64,000 nt of DNA, from positions 754,788 through 818,787 of the forward strand of contig NZ_KB911583.1 in assembly GCF_000383615.1 (NCBI RefSeq). The letters are read 5' to 3'. Positions 7,806 through 15,091 of this stretch are shown in pieces. Position 1 is the stretch's first letter. Every line of letters starts with the position of its first letter. The position numbers were made by a program, and so were the translations under genes. This stretch comes from Streptomyces canus 299MFChir4.1. Its GTDB lineage: Bacteria; Actinomycetota; Actinomycetes; Streptomycetales; Streptomycetaceae. Under the pieces are notes generated by a model. It saw only the letters and a program-made list of their open reading frames with translations. It was not told the origin of the DNA and did no database searches.

Positions 7806-8798
7806 TCAGGTCCTGGCGGCCGCGGTGAGCCGGGTCAGGACGTCCAGGGCGAGCGAGCGCGCCAGGGGCACTTTGAAGGCGTTGTCCCGCAACGGCTCGG
7901 CGGCGGAGAGTTCCAGGTCGATCGCGTGTTCGAACGCGGCCGCCGTGGGCGCGGCGCCCACCAGCGCCTGCTCGGCCCGGCGGGCCCGCCACGGGCGGTG
8001 CGCCAGCGCCCCGAAGGCGATCCCGGCATGGTCGACCACCCCGTCCGTCACCCGCACCACGGCGGCGACCGAGGCGAGGGCGAAGGAGTACGACGCCCGG
8101 TCCCTGGCCTTGCGATAGGCGGACGGCAGCCCGGCCGGGGCCGCCGGTAGCAGCACCCCGGTGACGAGTTCGCCGGGGCGGAGCTCGGTGTCCCGCTCCG
8201 GATGTGCCCCCGGCAGCCGGTGGAAGTCGGCCACGGGCAGGCTCCGGGCGCCCTCCGTGCCGTACACCTCGACTTGGGCGTCCAGCGCGGCGAGCGCCAC
8301 CGCCATGTCGGAGGGGTGCGTGGCGATGCACTGAGGGGAGTGTCCGAGTACCGCGTGGTCCCGGTGCACGCCCTCGCGTGCGCCGCAACCGCTGCCCGGC
8401 GCCCGCTTGTTGCACGGTTTGGAGACGTCCTGGAAGTAGGGGCAGCGGGTGCGCTGGAGCAGGTTGCCGGCCGTGGTGGCCGCGTTGCGCAGCTGGCCCG
8501 AGGCGCCCGCCAGCAGGGCCTGGGAGAGGGCGGGGTAGCGGGCGCGGACGGCCGGATGGGCCGCCAGGTCGCTGTTGCGGACCGTCGCGCCGACGCGCAG
8601 TGCGCCGTCCGGCAGCTCCTCGACCTCGTCCAAAGGCAGCCGGCTGACGTCGACGAGCACGTCAGGCCGTTCGACGCCGAGCTTCATCAGGTCGACCAGG
8701 TTGGTGCCGCCGCCGAGGTAGCGGGCGCCGGGCCGGGCGGCGAAGAGCTCCGCCGCCTCTTCGGGGCTGCCGGCCCGTACGTAGTCGAAGGTCTTCAC
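7806..8798 (-). CDS. FAD-binding subunit (PaoB-type) of molybdenum aldehyde oxidoreductase
   Basis: 330 residues from a GTG that overlaps the upstream stop (GTGA). The FAD site is ARYLGGGTNLVDLMKLGVE. The Cys-rich insert LLQRTRCPYFQDVSKPC, then GSGCGAREG and SPQCIATHPSD, is the arrangement that in PaoB-type subunits holds an extra [4Fe-4S] cluster, which separates this operon from ordinary xanthine or CO dehydrogenases. The C-terminal domain is the usual CODH FAD C-terminal fold. It passes electrons between the 2Fe-2S subunit and FAD, and is translated coupled to both neighbours. Confidence 0.92.
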   Translation of the reverse strand: MKTFDYVRAGSPEEAAELFAARPGARYLGGGTNLVDLMKLGVERPDVLVDVSRLPLDEVEELPDGALRVGATVRNSDLAAHPAVRARYPALSQALLAGASGQLRNAATTAGNLLQRTRCPYFQDVSKPCNKRAPGSGCGAREGVHRDHAVLGHSPQCIATHPSDMAVALAALDAQVEVYGTEGARSLPVADFHRLPGAHPERDTELRPGELVTGVLLPAAPAGLPSAYRKARDRASYSFALASVAAVVRVTDGVVDHAGIAFGALAHRPWRARRAEQALVGAAPTAAAFEHAIDLELSAAEPLRDNAFKVPLARSLALDVLTRLTAAART

Positions 8799-9379
8799 CG
8801 GATCACGTCCTCGACAGCGTCGACGATGCGTGGATAGGCGCCGCAGCGGCACAGGTTGCCGTTGAGCCGTTCGCGGATCTCGTCCCGGTCCAGCGGTACG
8901 GGACCGCCGGATGCGGAACGGTCCGGTGCGGGGCGGCCGGTTTCGGGACCGCCGTCGGGCGTGTCGCCGGTGACGCGCGAGGGGTGGCCCGCCGCCGCCT
9001 CGTCGAGCATGCCGAGAACCGAGCAGAGCTGGCCCGGGGTGCAGTAGCCGCACTGGAAGGCGTCACGGTCCAGGAAGGCCTGCTGGAGGGGATGCAGCTC
9101 ATCCCCGTCGCCGCCTAGGCCCTCGACAGTACGCACCTCGCTGCCGTCCAGGGCGACCGCGAGCAGCAGACAGCTGTTGACCCGGCGCCCGTCCACCAGG
9201 ACCGTGCAGGCCCCGCACTGGCCGTGGTCGCAGCCCTTCCTGGCACCCCACAGGTCCAGGTCCTCGCGCAGTACGTCGAGCAGGACGCGCCGGTGGTCGA
9301 CCAGTAGGGTGTGGGGTTTGCCGTTGACCGTGAGCGTCGTCCCGGAGCAGGTGGCACTGTCGCTGTTCTCGCCGCTCAT
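8795..9379 (-). CDS. 2Fe-2S subunit (PaoA-type) of molybdenum aldehyde oxidoreductase
   Basis: 194 residues, first gene of the operon. The plant-type [2Fe-2S] motif is ARKGCDHGQCGACTVLVDGR with a fourth Cys in NSCLLL; the second, helical cluster has FQCGYCTPGQ and LNGNLCRCGAYPRI. About 40 Pro/Gly-rich residues (VTGDTPDGGPETGRP region) are inserted between the two halves of the second motif, a lineage-specific loop. The ATG at 9379 was chosen at MSGENS; no twin-arginine signal is present, unlike E. coli PaoA, so the complex should be cytoplasmic. Its promoter lies in the 111-base gap facing the gene at 9491. Confidence 0.9.
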   Translation of the reverse strand: MSGENSDSATCSGTTLTVNGKPHTLLVDHRRVLLDVLREDLDLWGARKGCDHGQCGACTVLVDGRRVNSCLLLAVALDGSEVRTVEGLGGDGDELHPLQQAFLDRDAFQCGYCTPGQLCSVLGMLDEAAAGHPSRVTGDTPDGGPETGRPAPDRSASGGPVPLDRDEIRERLNGNLCRCGAYPRIVDAVEDVIR

Positions 9380-9490
9380 GATGAAGGTGACCTTCCGGAC
9401 GAATCGAAGTGCTGTCCCCACCGCGTATCCACGGTCGGCCCTCCGACACCTCCTGTCACGCCGGGAAATCGTCCCGCCTAGGCTGGCACC

Positions 9491-10150
9491 ATGAACGCCG
9501 ACGTGCTGCGCGCCGCCTACGAGTCCTTCGCGGCCGTCGTACGCCCTCTCGGCGACGAGGCGTCCTGGCGGCCCACCGGCTGCACCGGCTGGGCCGTGCG
9601 CGATCTGGTCTTCCACTGTGCCGGGGACGCCCAGCGGGCCCTGGTCGCCCTGCACACGCCCGCGGCCGGACCGCCCGACCGGGACGCGGTGACCTACTGG
9701 CGGGACTGGGCGCCGGACCCCGTCGGCGCGGCGAACGGAAGGCGCTGGAACCGGGTGAGCGCCAGCATGTTCCCCGACTTCCGCCAGCTGCGCGAGCTGT
9801 ATCTGGAGACCACCGCGGCCACCGTGCACGCTGTCGCGGACACCCCTCCGGAGCTGCCGGTCTCCACGCAGGGACATGTGCTGACGGCCGGAGACCTGAT
9901 GCTCACCCTCGCGGTCGAGGCCACCGTCCACCACCTCGACCTCGTCGTCGACCTGCCGGAGGCCCCCGGCCCGTCCGCCGCGGGCCTGGCCGCGGTGCGC
10001 GCCACCCTGGACGGGCTCCTCGGCGAGCCCGTCCCGCTGGACTGGAGCGACGAGCACTACGCCCGCGCGGCCACCGGACGCACACCGCTCACGGAGCCCG
10101 AACGGCTCGCCCTCGGGGCGGACGCGGACCGTTTCCCGCTCTTCAGCTGA
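9491..10150 (+). CDS. Maleylpyruvate isomerase-like / DinB-type protein
   Basis: 219 residues. The N-terminal segment (SWRPTGCTGWAVRDLVFHCAGDAQRAL) and the His pair in VEATVHHLDLVVDLP match the metal-binding DinB/MDMPI N-terminal four-helix domain, which in actinobacteria often belongs to mycothiol-dependent enzymes. The metal ligands would be H40 and the two His of VHH. Substrate unknown. It is divergent from the molybdenum enzyme operon, and its last eight bases overlap the end of the convergent gene at 10143. Confidence 0.82.
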   Translation: MNADVLRAAYESFAAVVRPLGDEASWRPTGCTGWAVRDLVFHCAGDAQRALVALHTPAAGPPDRDAVTYWRDWAPDPVGAANGRRWNRVSASMFPDFRQLRELYLETTAATVHAVADTPPELPVSTQGHVLTAGDLMLTLAVEATVHHLDLVVDLPEAPGPSAAGLAAVRATLDGLLGEPVPLDWSDEHYARAATGRTPLTEPERLALGADADRFPLFS

Positions 10151-11255
10151 TCTGCCGGTCCTGGTCCTCGTCGCGGGCCGGGGGCCGCAGGGTGCCCTTC
10201 CAGCGCCCGAACGTCTTCGACAGCTGCTGCAACGGCGAGGTGGCCTCCGGGTCCGTCCGGGGCTCCGGTGCCGGGGCGTTCTCGCGGTAGATCGCCAGCG
10301 CCTCGTTCGCCCGCTCGGCGGCCTCCCGGTACAGGTCCCGGGACTTCGTCATGGCTTCCAGCGCCTCGGCGTACATCGCCACCAGCGCGCGCTCGCGTTC
10401 GAGCTCCTCCGCCGGCGTCAGCAGCTGCCACTGCTCCCGCAGCGCGGTCACCGCCGCCTCGCCGCCCTCCGGCAGCGGCTTGGGCATCGCCGCGTAGCGT
10501 GTCACGGTCGCGATCAGCTCGGTGGGATCCGAACCGTCGAGGAACACGCTGCGTACGGCGAAGTCCTGGCCGTCGTAGCCGGGCGGCACCGGCGTCCCGG
10601 GCAGCACCACGGCACCGCCGCGCGGCACCTCCACGCCGAACTCCTTCACGGCCCAGTTCAGGACCCGCAGCTGGTGCGGGAGCGCCCGGTGCTCGACGAT
10701 CCGGTGGCGCAGACCCGGCGGCATCATGTCCGCCAGCGGGCGCCGGCCGCGCTGATCGGTGGTCATGGCCTCGTGGACGACGACATGCACCGCCCAGCTG
10801 CCGCGCACGGCCTGCCGCAGCACCCGCCGTACGTCCTTGTCCTCCTCGGGCAGCACGCTCAGGTCCCTGAGCCGCAGCCCCGTGGCGGCGTCACGGTCCC
10901 AGAAGACGTCCCCGCTGTCGGGCCAGAACATGGTCGCGGGCGACGGCCACCGCAGATCCCACGGCTGCTCCGCCTCGGCCGCCAGTACCCACTCCTGTCC
11001 GCCGCTCGACACGGGGGCGAGGGAGAGCCGGGCCCGGACGGTCACCTCGTCTGCGACCCGCCAGCGGGCCTCGAAGATCCGCTCCGGGGTGTCCCCGGTC
11101 TCGGACGGTTCCTGGAAGTCGTCGAGGGCCGCGCTCTCCTTCAGTAGCTCCAGGTTCCGGCGCAGGACATCGGCCGCGTCGGATCCGAGATGGCGGCCGC
11201 GGGCCAGCCAGACGGTGGAGGGTGCCGTGGGGTCTGCCGTGGGAGTGCTTGACAT
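10143..11255 (-). CDS. Hypothetical protein with C-terminal coiled coil
   Basis: 370 residues, not recognised. It begins STPTADPTAPSTVWLARG and has a beta-rich middle containing VTVRARLSLAPVSSGGQEW, MFWPDSGDVFWDRD and VHVVVHEAMTTDQRGRRPL. The last 110 residues hold a long charged helix (LTPAEELERERALVAMYAEALEAM onward to ANEALAIYREN) likely to form a coiled coil. No signal peptide or membrane helix. Codon use is typical of the genome. It stands alone, convergent with the DinB-like gene (8-base overlap). Confidence 0.75.
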   Translation of the reverse strand: MSSTPTADPTAPSTVWLARGRHLGSDAADVLRRNLELLKESAALDDFQEPSETGDTPERIFEARWRVADEVTVRARLSLAPVSSGGQEWVLAAEAEQPWDLRWPSPATMFWPDSGDVFWDRDAATGLRLRDLSVLPEEDKDVRRVLRQAVRGSWAVHVVVHEAMTTDQRGRRPLADMMPPGLRHRIVEHRALPHQLRVLNWAVKEFGVEVPRGGAVVLPGTPVPPGYDGQDFAVRSVFLDGSDPTELIATVTRYAAMPKPLPEGGEAAVTALREQWQLLTPAEELERERALVAMYAEALEAMTKSRDLYREAAERANEALAIYRENAPAPEPRTDPEATSPLQQLSKTFGRWKGTLRPPARDEDQDRQIS

Positions 11256-11481
11256 GGGTCCATCTGTGAGAAGGAGTGGTGCGTGCCAGGGCCAAGTATC
11301 GTCGTCGGCGGCCCGTGCGGACCAGGCGGGTCCGGCAGGCGGACATGTGCGGCATGGGCGTCCGCCGACACGGGACGCTCAGCTTGATCTGCCCCGCGCA
11401 CACGGGGCGCACACGCTTCGCACCGAGCGGCCGCGGTTCACTCGTGCCCGGTTCGCGACCCGGCACGCCAAAATGACCTCT

Positions 11482-11526
11482 CGAACAGGGCCCGCCCGCC
11501 ATCCGCATTGGGGCGGGCCCTGTTCG
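11482..11526. terminator. Strong hairpin between divergent genes
   Basis: CGAACAGGGCCCGCCC and its exact complement GGGCGGGCCCTGTTCG flank a 13-base loop, a 16-bp perfect stem. It lies in the 332-base gap (11256-11587) between two genes that point away from each other, where no terminator is needed for either. It may insulate the two promoters or end a short transcript from this gap. The rest of the gap shows no gene I can support. Confidence 0.6.
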
Positions 11527-11556
11527 TCTCCCACCGCCTCCGCGATTCGGCTGGCT

Positions 11557-11581
11557 GAATATATCGGGAGCCGATATATTC
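11557..11581. promoter_or_regulatory. PadR operator
   Basis: GAATATATCGG and CCGATATATTC form a perfect 11-bp inverted repeat around GAG, ending seven bases before the ATG of the PadR gene. A/T-rich dyads of this shape are typical autoregulatory sites of PadR-s1 proteins. The repeat contains the only plausible ribosome site (GGGAG), so bound repressor would cover both promoter and translation start. Confidence 0.75.
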
Positions 11582-11587
11582 GTGTTC

Positions 11588-11983
11588 ATGGCACCGAGGA
11601 ACATGACACAGGCGGCGTTCTTCGTTCTGACCGCCCTCGCCGATCAGCCGCGGCACGGCTACGGCATCCTGCGCGAGGTCGAGGAACTCTCCGAGGGGGC
11701 CGTGCAGATGCGCGTCGGCACCCTCTACGGCGTACTGGACCGGCTCACCGCCGACGCACTGATCGTGCTGGACCGCGAGGAGGTGCAGCAGGGCAGACTC
11801 CGGCGCTACTACCGCCTCACCGACGAGGGGACCGCGGCCCTGACCGCCGAGGCGGAGCGGCTGGCCGCCGGAGCGAGCGCCGCGAAGAAGCGGATCGCGG
11901 AGGGACGCCGTAGCCCCGCAAGTGCTCCTGGAACGACCGACAAGCCCGCCACGCGGCCCGGACTCGCCGGAGGTCTGGCATGA
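11588..11983 (+). CDS. PadR family transcriptional regulator
   Basis: 131 residues. The PadR winged helix is clear: MTQAAFFVLTALADQPRHGYGIL, then GTLYGVLDRLTADALIV and RLRRYYRLTDEGTAAL. The C-terminal segment is short and Ala/Pro-rich, as in the PadR-s1 class. The ATG at 11588 matches the family start; an in-frame GTG at 11582 is better spaced from GGGAG (11566-11570) and is an alternative. It is coupled by ATGA overlap to the membrane protein at 11980, the usual PadR-partner arrangement, and probably represses both genes through the dyad at 11557. Confidence 0.9.
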   Translation: MAPRNMTQAAFFVLTALADQPRHGYGILREVEELSEGAVQMRVGTLYGVLDRLTADALIVLDREEVQQGRLRRYYRLTDEGTAALTAEAERLAAGASAAKKRIAEGRRSPASAPGTTDKPATRPGLAGGLA

Positions 11984-12984
11984 CGACGCTGCTCGAATCC
12001 CGTTACCGCGCCGTTCTGCGCCTGCTGCCCGCCTATTACCGGCGCGAGCGGGAGGAGGAGATGGTCGAGACCTACCTCTGGGACGTCGACCAGGAGACCC
12101 AGGAGCAGAGCCGGCCCACCCTCGGCGAGGTGGCGAGCATCGTCGCGCTGGCCGTGCGCAGCAGGCTCGGCGCGGGCGGCACTCCCCGCCGCTACGCCGT
12201 ACTCGGCTCGGCCGTCCGCCTCTTCGCCCTCTTCGCCGTCCTGCTCCAGGCGGCGTCCGCCGTGGTCGACCGGGTCCTCGGACTGACCTGGGCGTCGACC
12301 CGTGGCGGAAGCCAGTGGGCCCTGTTCACGGACGGTTTCACCGGCCACGGAGTGTGGGCCGGTGCCGGCGCGGTCGCCCAGTGGTTCCTCCCGCTGCTGT
12401 GGACGGTCGCCTACTTCGCCCTGCTGCGCGATCACCGCCGCCTCGCCCAGGTGTCGGCGCTCGTCGCGGCCCTGCCGACGCTCTTTCCGCTGGTGGATCT
12501 CTGGGCCCGCGACTTCGCCCCCTCGGACTCGGCCTACGTCGTCGCGGCCGCCGTGCTGGCCTGGGCTTCCGCGCTGGCGCTCTGCGCGGCCCACCACCGA
12601 GACGCGCCCCCGGCGGCTCTGCCCGCGGGCGCGCCCGGCCTGGTCTTCGCCGCCTGCTGTGTGCTGATGGGCGGCTCGATCGTGGCACTGCCCGGCGGGG
12701 TCGACACCGTCTGGGCCCTCGTGACGTGCTACCTGGTGACGGCCCTCGCCTGGCTGCTGTACCGCGCCCGCGGCGAGAACCGCGTCCCCGCCGCCGAGGC
12801 CGCCGCCCTCGCGGCGCTGGGTCTGCTCCTCCTGGTGGTCCGGATCACCGCGGTCTACCCGTGGCTCGACCTCCTGCCCGGGGCGCTGCGCGTGGGCGTC
12901 CTGACCCAGGCGGCGGCCCTGGTCGCATTGACCGCCGCGCTGGCCGTCGTGAGCGGACGTGACCTGCTCAGCCGTGGTACGTGA
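11980..12984 (+). CDS. Membrane protein co-transcribed with PadR
   Basis: 334 residues. A soluble N-terminal segment (RYRAVLRLLPAYYRREREEE, then MVETYLWDVDQETQ) is followed by about eight membrane helices (first at LFALFAVLLQAASAVV, last at VLTQAAALVALTAALAVV). The LLPAYYRREREEEMVETYL start recurs in membrane proteins placed after PadR genes in streptomycetes. The function is unknown; membrane stress or drug response is possible but not shown. Its 3' end overlaps the convergent lamin-tail gene by 17 bases. Confidence 0.82.
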   Translation: MTTLLESRYRAVLRLLPAYYRREREEEMVETYLWDVDQETQEQSRPTLGEVASIVALAVRSRLGAGGTPRRYAVLGSAVRLFALFAVLLQAASAVVDRVLGLTWASTRGGSQWALFTDGFTGHGVWAGAGAVAQWFLPLLWTVAYFALLRDHRRLAQVSALVAALPTLFPLVDLWARDFAPSDSAYVVAAAVLAWASALALCAAHHRDAPPAALPAGAPGLVFAACCVLMGGSIVALPGGVDTVWALVTCYLVTALAWLLYRARGENRVPAAEAAALAALGLLLLVVRITAVYPWLDLLPGALRVGVLTQAAALVALTAALAVVSGRDLLSRGT

Positions 12985-13462
12985 TGTACCCGTTGCCGTC
13001 CCGGTCGTTGGCGCTCGCGGTGTACGCGTGGGTGTCGGCGTGCGCGCCCGAGGGCTTGTAGAGGTAGATCGTGTCCTTGTCGTTGTTCCAGATGAAGTTG
13101 CAGTTGTTGCGGTACACGACGTTGTGCGCGTCGGAGTCGGTGCCGCGGCCGCCGCGCAGCTTCACATAGTCGCCGGGCTGGAGCGTGTGGTTCTTCGTGA
13201 ACGTGAACTTGTTGCCGGTGGCGTCCTTGACGACGTACCCCTTGAGGTTCACCGTCGCGGTCCGCGAGTAGTTCTTGATCGTCAGGTACTCCTCGTCGGT
13301 GTTGCCGGTGGCGCAGCTGTTGGAGTCCCGGCCCGGGGCGTCGTACTGGACGCCCTTGATCTTCAGCGCCGACGAGTACTCGGCGGCGTGGGCCGGGATC
13401 GTGGCCAGCACGGTCAGCGCGCCCGCGGCGGCCGCGACGGCGGCTATGTGTCCTCTGCGCAT
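12968..13462 (-). CDS. Secreted lamin-tail-domain protein
   Basis: 164 residues. A Sec signal peptide (MRRGHIAAVAAAAGALTVL, cleavage near AHAAEY) leads a single lamin-tail (LTD) beta-sandwich: ALKIKGVQYDAPGRDSN, EEYLTIKNYSRTATVNLKGY, and GDYVKLRGGRGTDSDAHNV. Secreted bacterial LTD domains are thought to bind surfaces or nucleic acids; often they accompany extracellular nucleases, and one lies 3 kb away. The ATG at 13462 is chosen at the signal peptide; its ribosome site AGGGGGG lies inside a long inverted repeat. Confidence 0.85.
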   Translation of the reverse strand: MRRGHIAAVAAAAGALTVLATIPAHAAEYSSALKIKGVQYDAPGRDSNSCATGNTDEEYLTIKNYSRTATVNLKGYVVKDATGNKFTFTKNHTLQPGDYVKLRGGRGTDSDAHNVVYRNNCNFIWNNDKDTIYLYKPSGAHADTHAYTASANDRDGNGYITYHG

Positions 13463-13463
13463 G

Positions 13464-13538
13464 GAAAAGCCCCCCTGTGAAGGTCTGGTGAAGACGACCT
13501 GGAGCGTATACAAACGCGCAGTCACAGGGGGGCTTTTC
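13464..13538 (-). promoter_or_regulatory. Terminator / Shine-Dalgarno-sequestering inverted repeat
   Basis: A perfect 17-bp inverted repeat (13464-13480 with 13522-13538; TCACAGGGGGGCTTTTC on the coding strand just before the ATG) flanks a 41-base segment. The 5' arm begins eight bases after the stop of the upstream arabinanase gene, and the 3' arm contains the ribosome site of the lamin-tail gene. It can act as a terminator for the upstream gene (GC stem then TTTT). In read-through RNA it would hide the downstream ribosome site. Confidence 0.7.
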
Positions 13539-13545
13539 GGGTGAA

Positions 13546-14922
13546 TCAGTAACCTACCCGGAATGTGGCGTCCTGCTTCTCGGTGGTCGTGGAGACCGGG
13601 TCGATGCGCAGGACGTAGTCGGAGTGCCGGATATAGCGGGTGGGGTTGTTGTACGAGCGGAACGAGGCCCAGCTCGCGTCCGCGAGGCCCGCCGTGCGGT
13701 AGAAGGTCGCGTCACCGGCGAAGGTCGAGGTGCCGTCGTTGATGTCGAGCCGGAGCTGGTAGTTGTAGTGCCGCAGATAGCGGTCCGGGTAGTTGACCGA
13801 CCGGAAGGACACGCCGGAGCTGTCGGCGAGGCCCGGCACGAGGGTCCACAGGGAGTCCTTGTACGGCTCGACGGGGTACTCGTCGATGCGGCCCACGTAG
13901 TCGGAGTGGCGGACGTAACGGGCCGGGTAGTTGTAGGACTTGAGCCGGTTCCAGGCCGGCGCGCCCCACTTCGCGAGCAGGTTGTCGTACTCGGCCGTGG
14001 TGATCGTGGCGATGCCGCAGTGCTTGGAGTTGACCGGCTGGGTGTAGGTCTTCTGGTCCAGGGCGGTCCAGGTGCCGGAGGCGGGGCTGCTCGACTGCCA
14101 GGCGTAGAAGACGCCGTTGGGGGTGTAGGTGTCCCCCCACAGCCACCAGGCGCCGGAGGTGAGGGACTTGACCACGGTGGGGGCCTCGGTGCCGCCGTGG
14201 GCCACGCCCGCGCTGTATTCGGTGAAGCTGCCCGGATTCAGGGTGGTGGATCGGGCGCTCACCAGGGTCTGGTTCTTCTTGAAGAAGAGGTAGTTGTAGC
14301 CGTTCACGCCCACGGCCATGTCGCCGTCGATCACGTCGTAGCCGGGGTCGAAGAAGACCTGCGGGGCCGAGGCGGTGACGAAGTCGCCGGTGTAGTTGAC
14401 CATGATCACGTTGTGGCCGCTGGAGTTCACCGCGGAGTAGATGACCGCGTACTGGCCCCGGCCCGCGTCCCAGAACGCCTCGGGTGCCCAGCTGTGGGTC
14501 GTCATGTCGTGCAGCTTCAGGCGCCGGTAGCCGGTGAAGGTGCGCAGGTCGGCGGAGTCCCAGACGTGGATGTACTGGCTGTTGTAGTTCCAGTCGGTCC
14601 CCTTGAGGTCGGTGGCGAGGACGACGAAGGTGCCGTCCTGCTTGCGCATCAGGAACGGGTCGCGCAGGCCGAGGGCGCCGGCGGTGGGGGTGACCAGGGG
14701 GTTGTTCTGGTTGAGCGGGGTCCAGTTGAGTCCGTCGGGGCTCACGGCCAGGTGGAGGCCGTAGTCGGTGCCGTCGCCGAGCTTGGTCGACTCGGTGAAG
14801 TAGACCATCGCGTACGCCGAGTCGGCGGCCTGCGCGGTGCCCGCGCCGAGGGCCAGGGCGAGCGGCACGGCGGCCGTCATGCCCAGGAGGCCGCGGCGGG
14901 ACAGGTGGGGGTTTGCGCTCAT
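13546..14922 (-). CDS. Secreted GH43 arabinanase/arabinofuranosidase with AbfB (CBM42) domain
   Basis: 458 residues. A twin-arginine signal (SRRGLLGMTAAVPLALALG) is followed by a five-bladed GH43 propeller (about 40-320) with GLRDPFLMRKQDGTFVV, SWAPEAFW and the YDVIDGDMAVG strand. An AbfB beta-trefoil (about 325-458) has three repeats of the type NYPARYVRHSDYVGRID. AbfB/CBM42 binds arabinofuranose side chains, so the substrate is probably arabinan or arabinoxylan; similar GH43-CBM42 proteins are exo-arabinofuranosidases. The ATG at 14922 has GGAGAG upstream. Its promoter carries the ATTTCGAAC box shared with the 61-kb glycosidases. Confidence 0.88.
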   Translation of the reverse strand: MSANPHLSRRGLLGMTAAVPLALALGAGTAQAADSAYAMVYFTESTKLGDGTDYGLHLAVSPDGLNWTPLNQNNPLVTPTAGALGLRDPFLMRKQDGTFVVLATDLKGTDWNYNSQYIHVWDSADLRTFTGYRRLKLHDMTTHSWAPEAFWDAGRGQYAVIYSAVNSSGHNVIMVNYTGDFVTASAPQVFFDPGYDVIDGDMAVGVNGYNYLFFKKNQTLVSARSTTLNPGSFTEYSAGVAHGGTEAPTVVKSLTSGAWWLWGDTYTPNGVFYAWQSSSPASGTWTALDQKTYTQPVNSKHCGIATITTAEYDNLLAKWGAPAWNRLKSYNYPARYVRHSDYVGRIDEYPVEPYKDSLWTLVPGLADSSGVSFRSVNYPDRYLRHYNYQLRLDINDGTSTFAGDATFYRTAGLADASWASFRSYNNPTRYIRHSDYVLRIDPVSTTTEKQDATFRVGY

Positions 14923-14965
14923 TGTGCTCTCCAAGGTGGCGTGCGGGGGCACCTCAATGGCCGGT

Positions 14966-14974
14966 ATTTCGAAC
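14966..14974. promoter_or_regulatory. ATTTCGAAC box upstream of GH43-AbfB gene
   Basis: The 9-mer ATTTCGAAC lies 44-52 bases upstream of the arabinanase start. The same 9-mer is found in both promoters of the divergent glycosidase region at 61193-61525. It is probably the binding site of a shared carbohydrate-responsive regulator; I cannot name that regulator. Confidence 0.5.
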
Positions 14975-15091
14975 GTGGTTCGGTAAATCGATCAGAAAGT
15001 AGGGCCTGGCCATGAGCGCGTCAATCGTCCTGTCACTCTTTTGTGATTCCTGTGCACCCGGGGCGCGGGGGAGCGCCCCGGGTCAGGTGGG

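Noticed and set aside
11441..11475. tRNA-like T-arm (GGTTCGCGACC) followed by CCA
   Set aside because: The T-stem has a mismatch, the acceptor strand is too short before CCA, and no D- or anticodon arm can be folded upstream.
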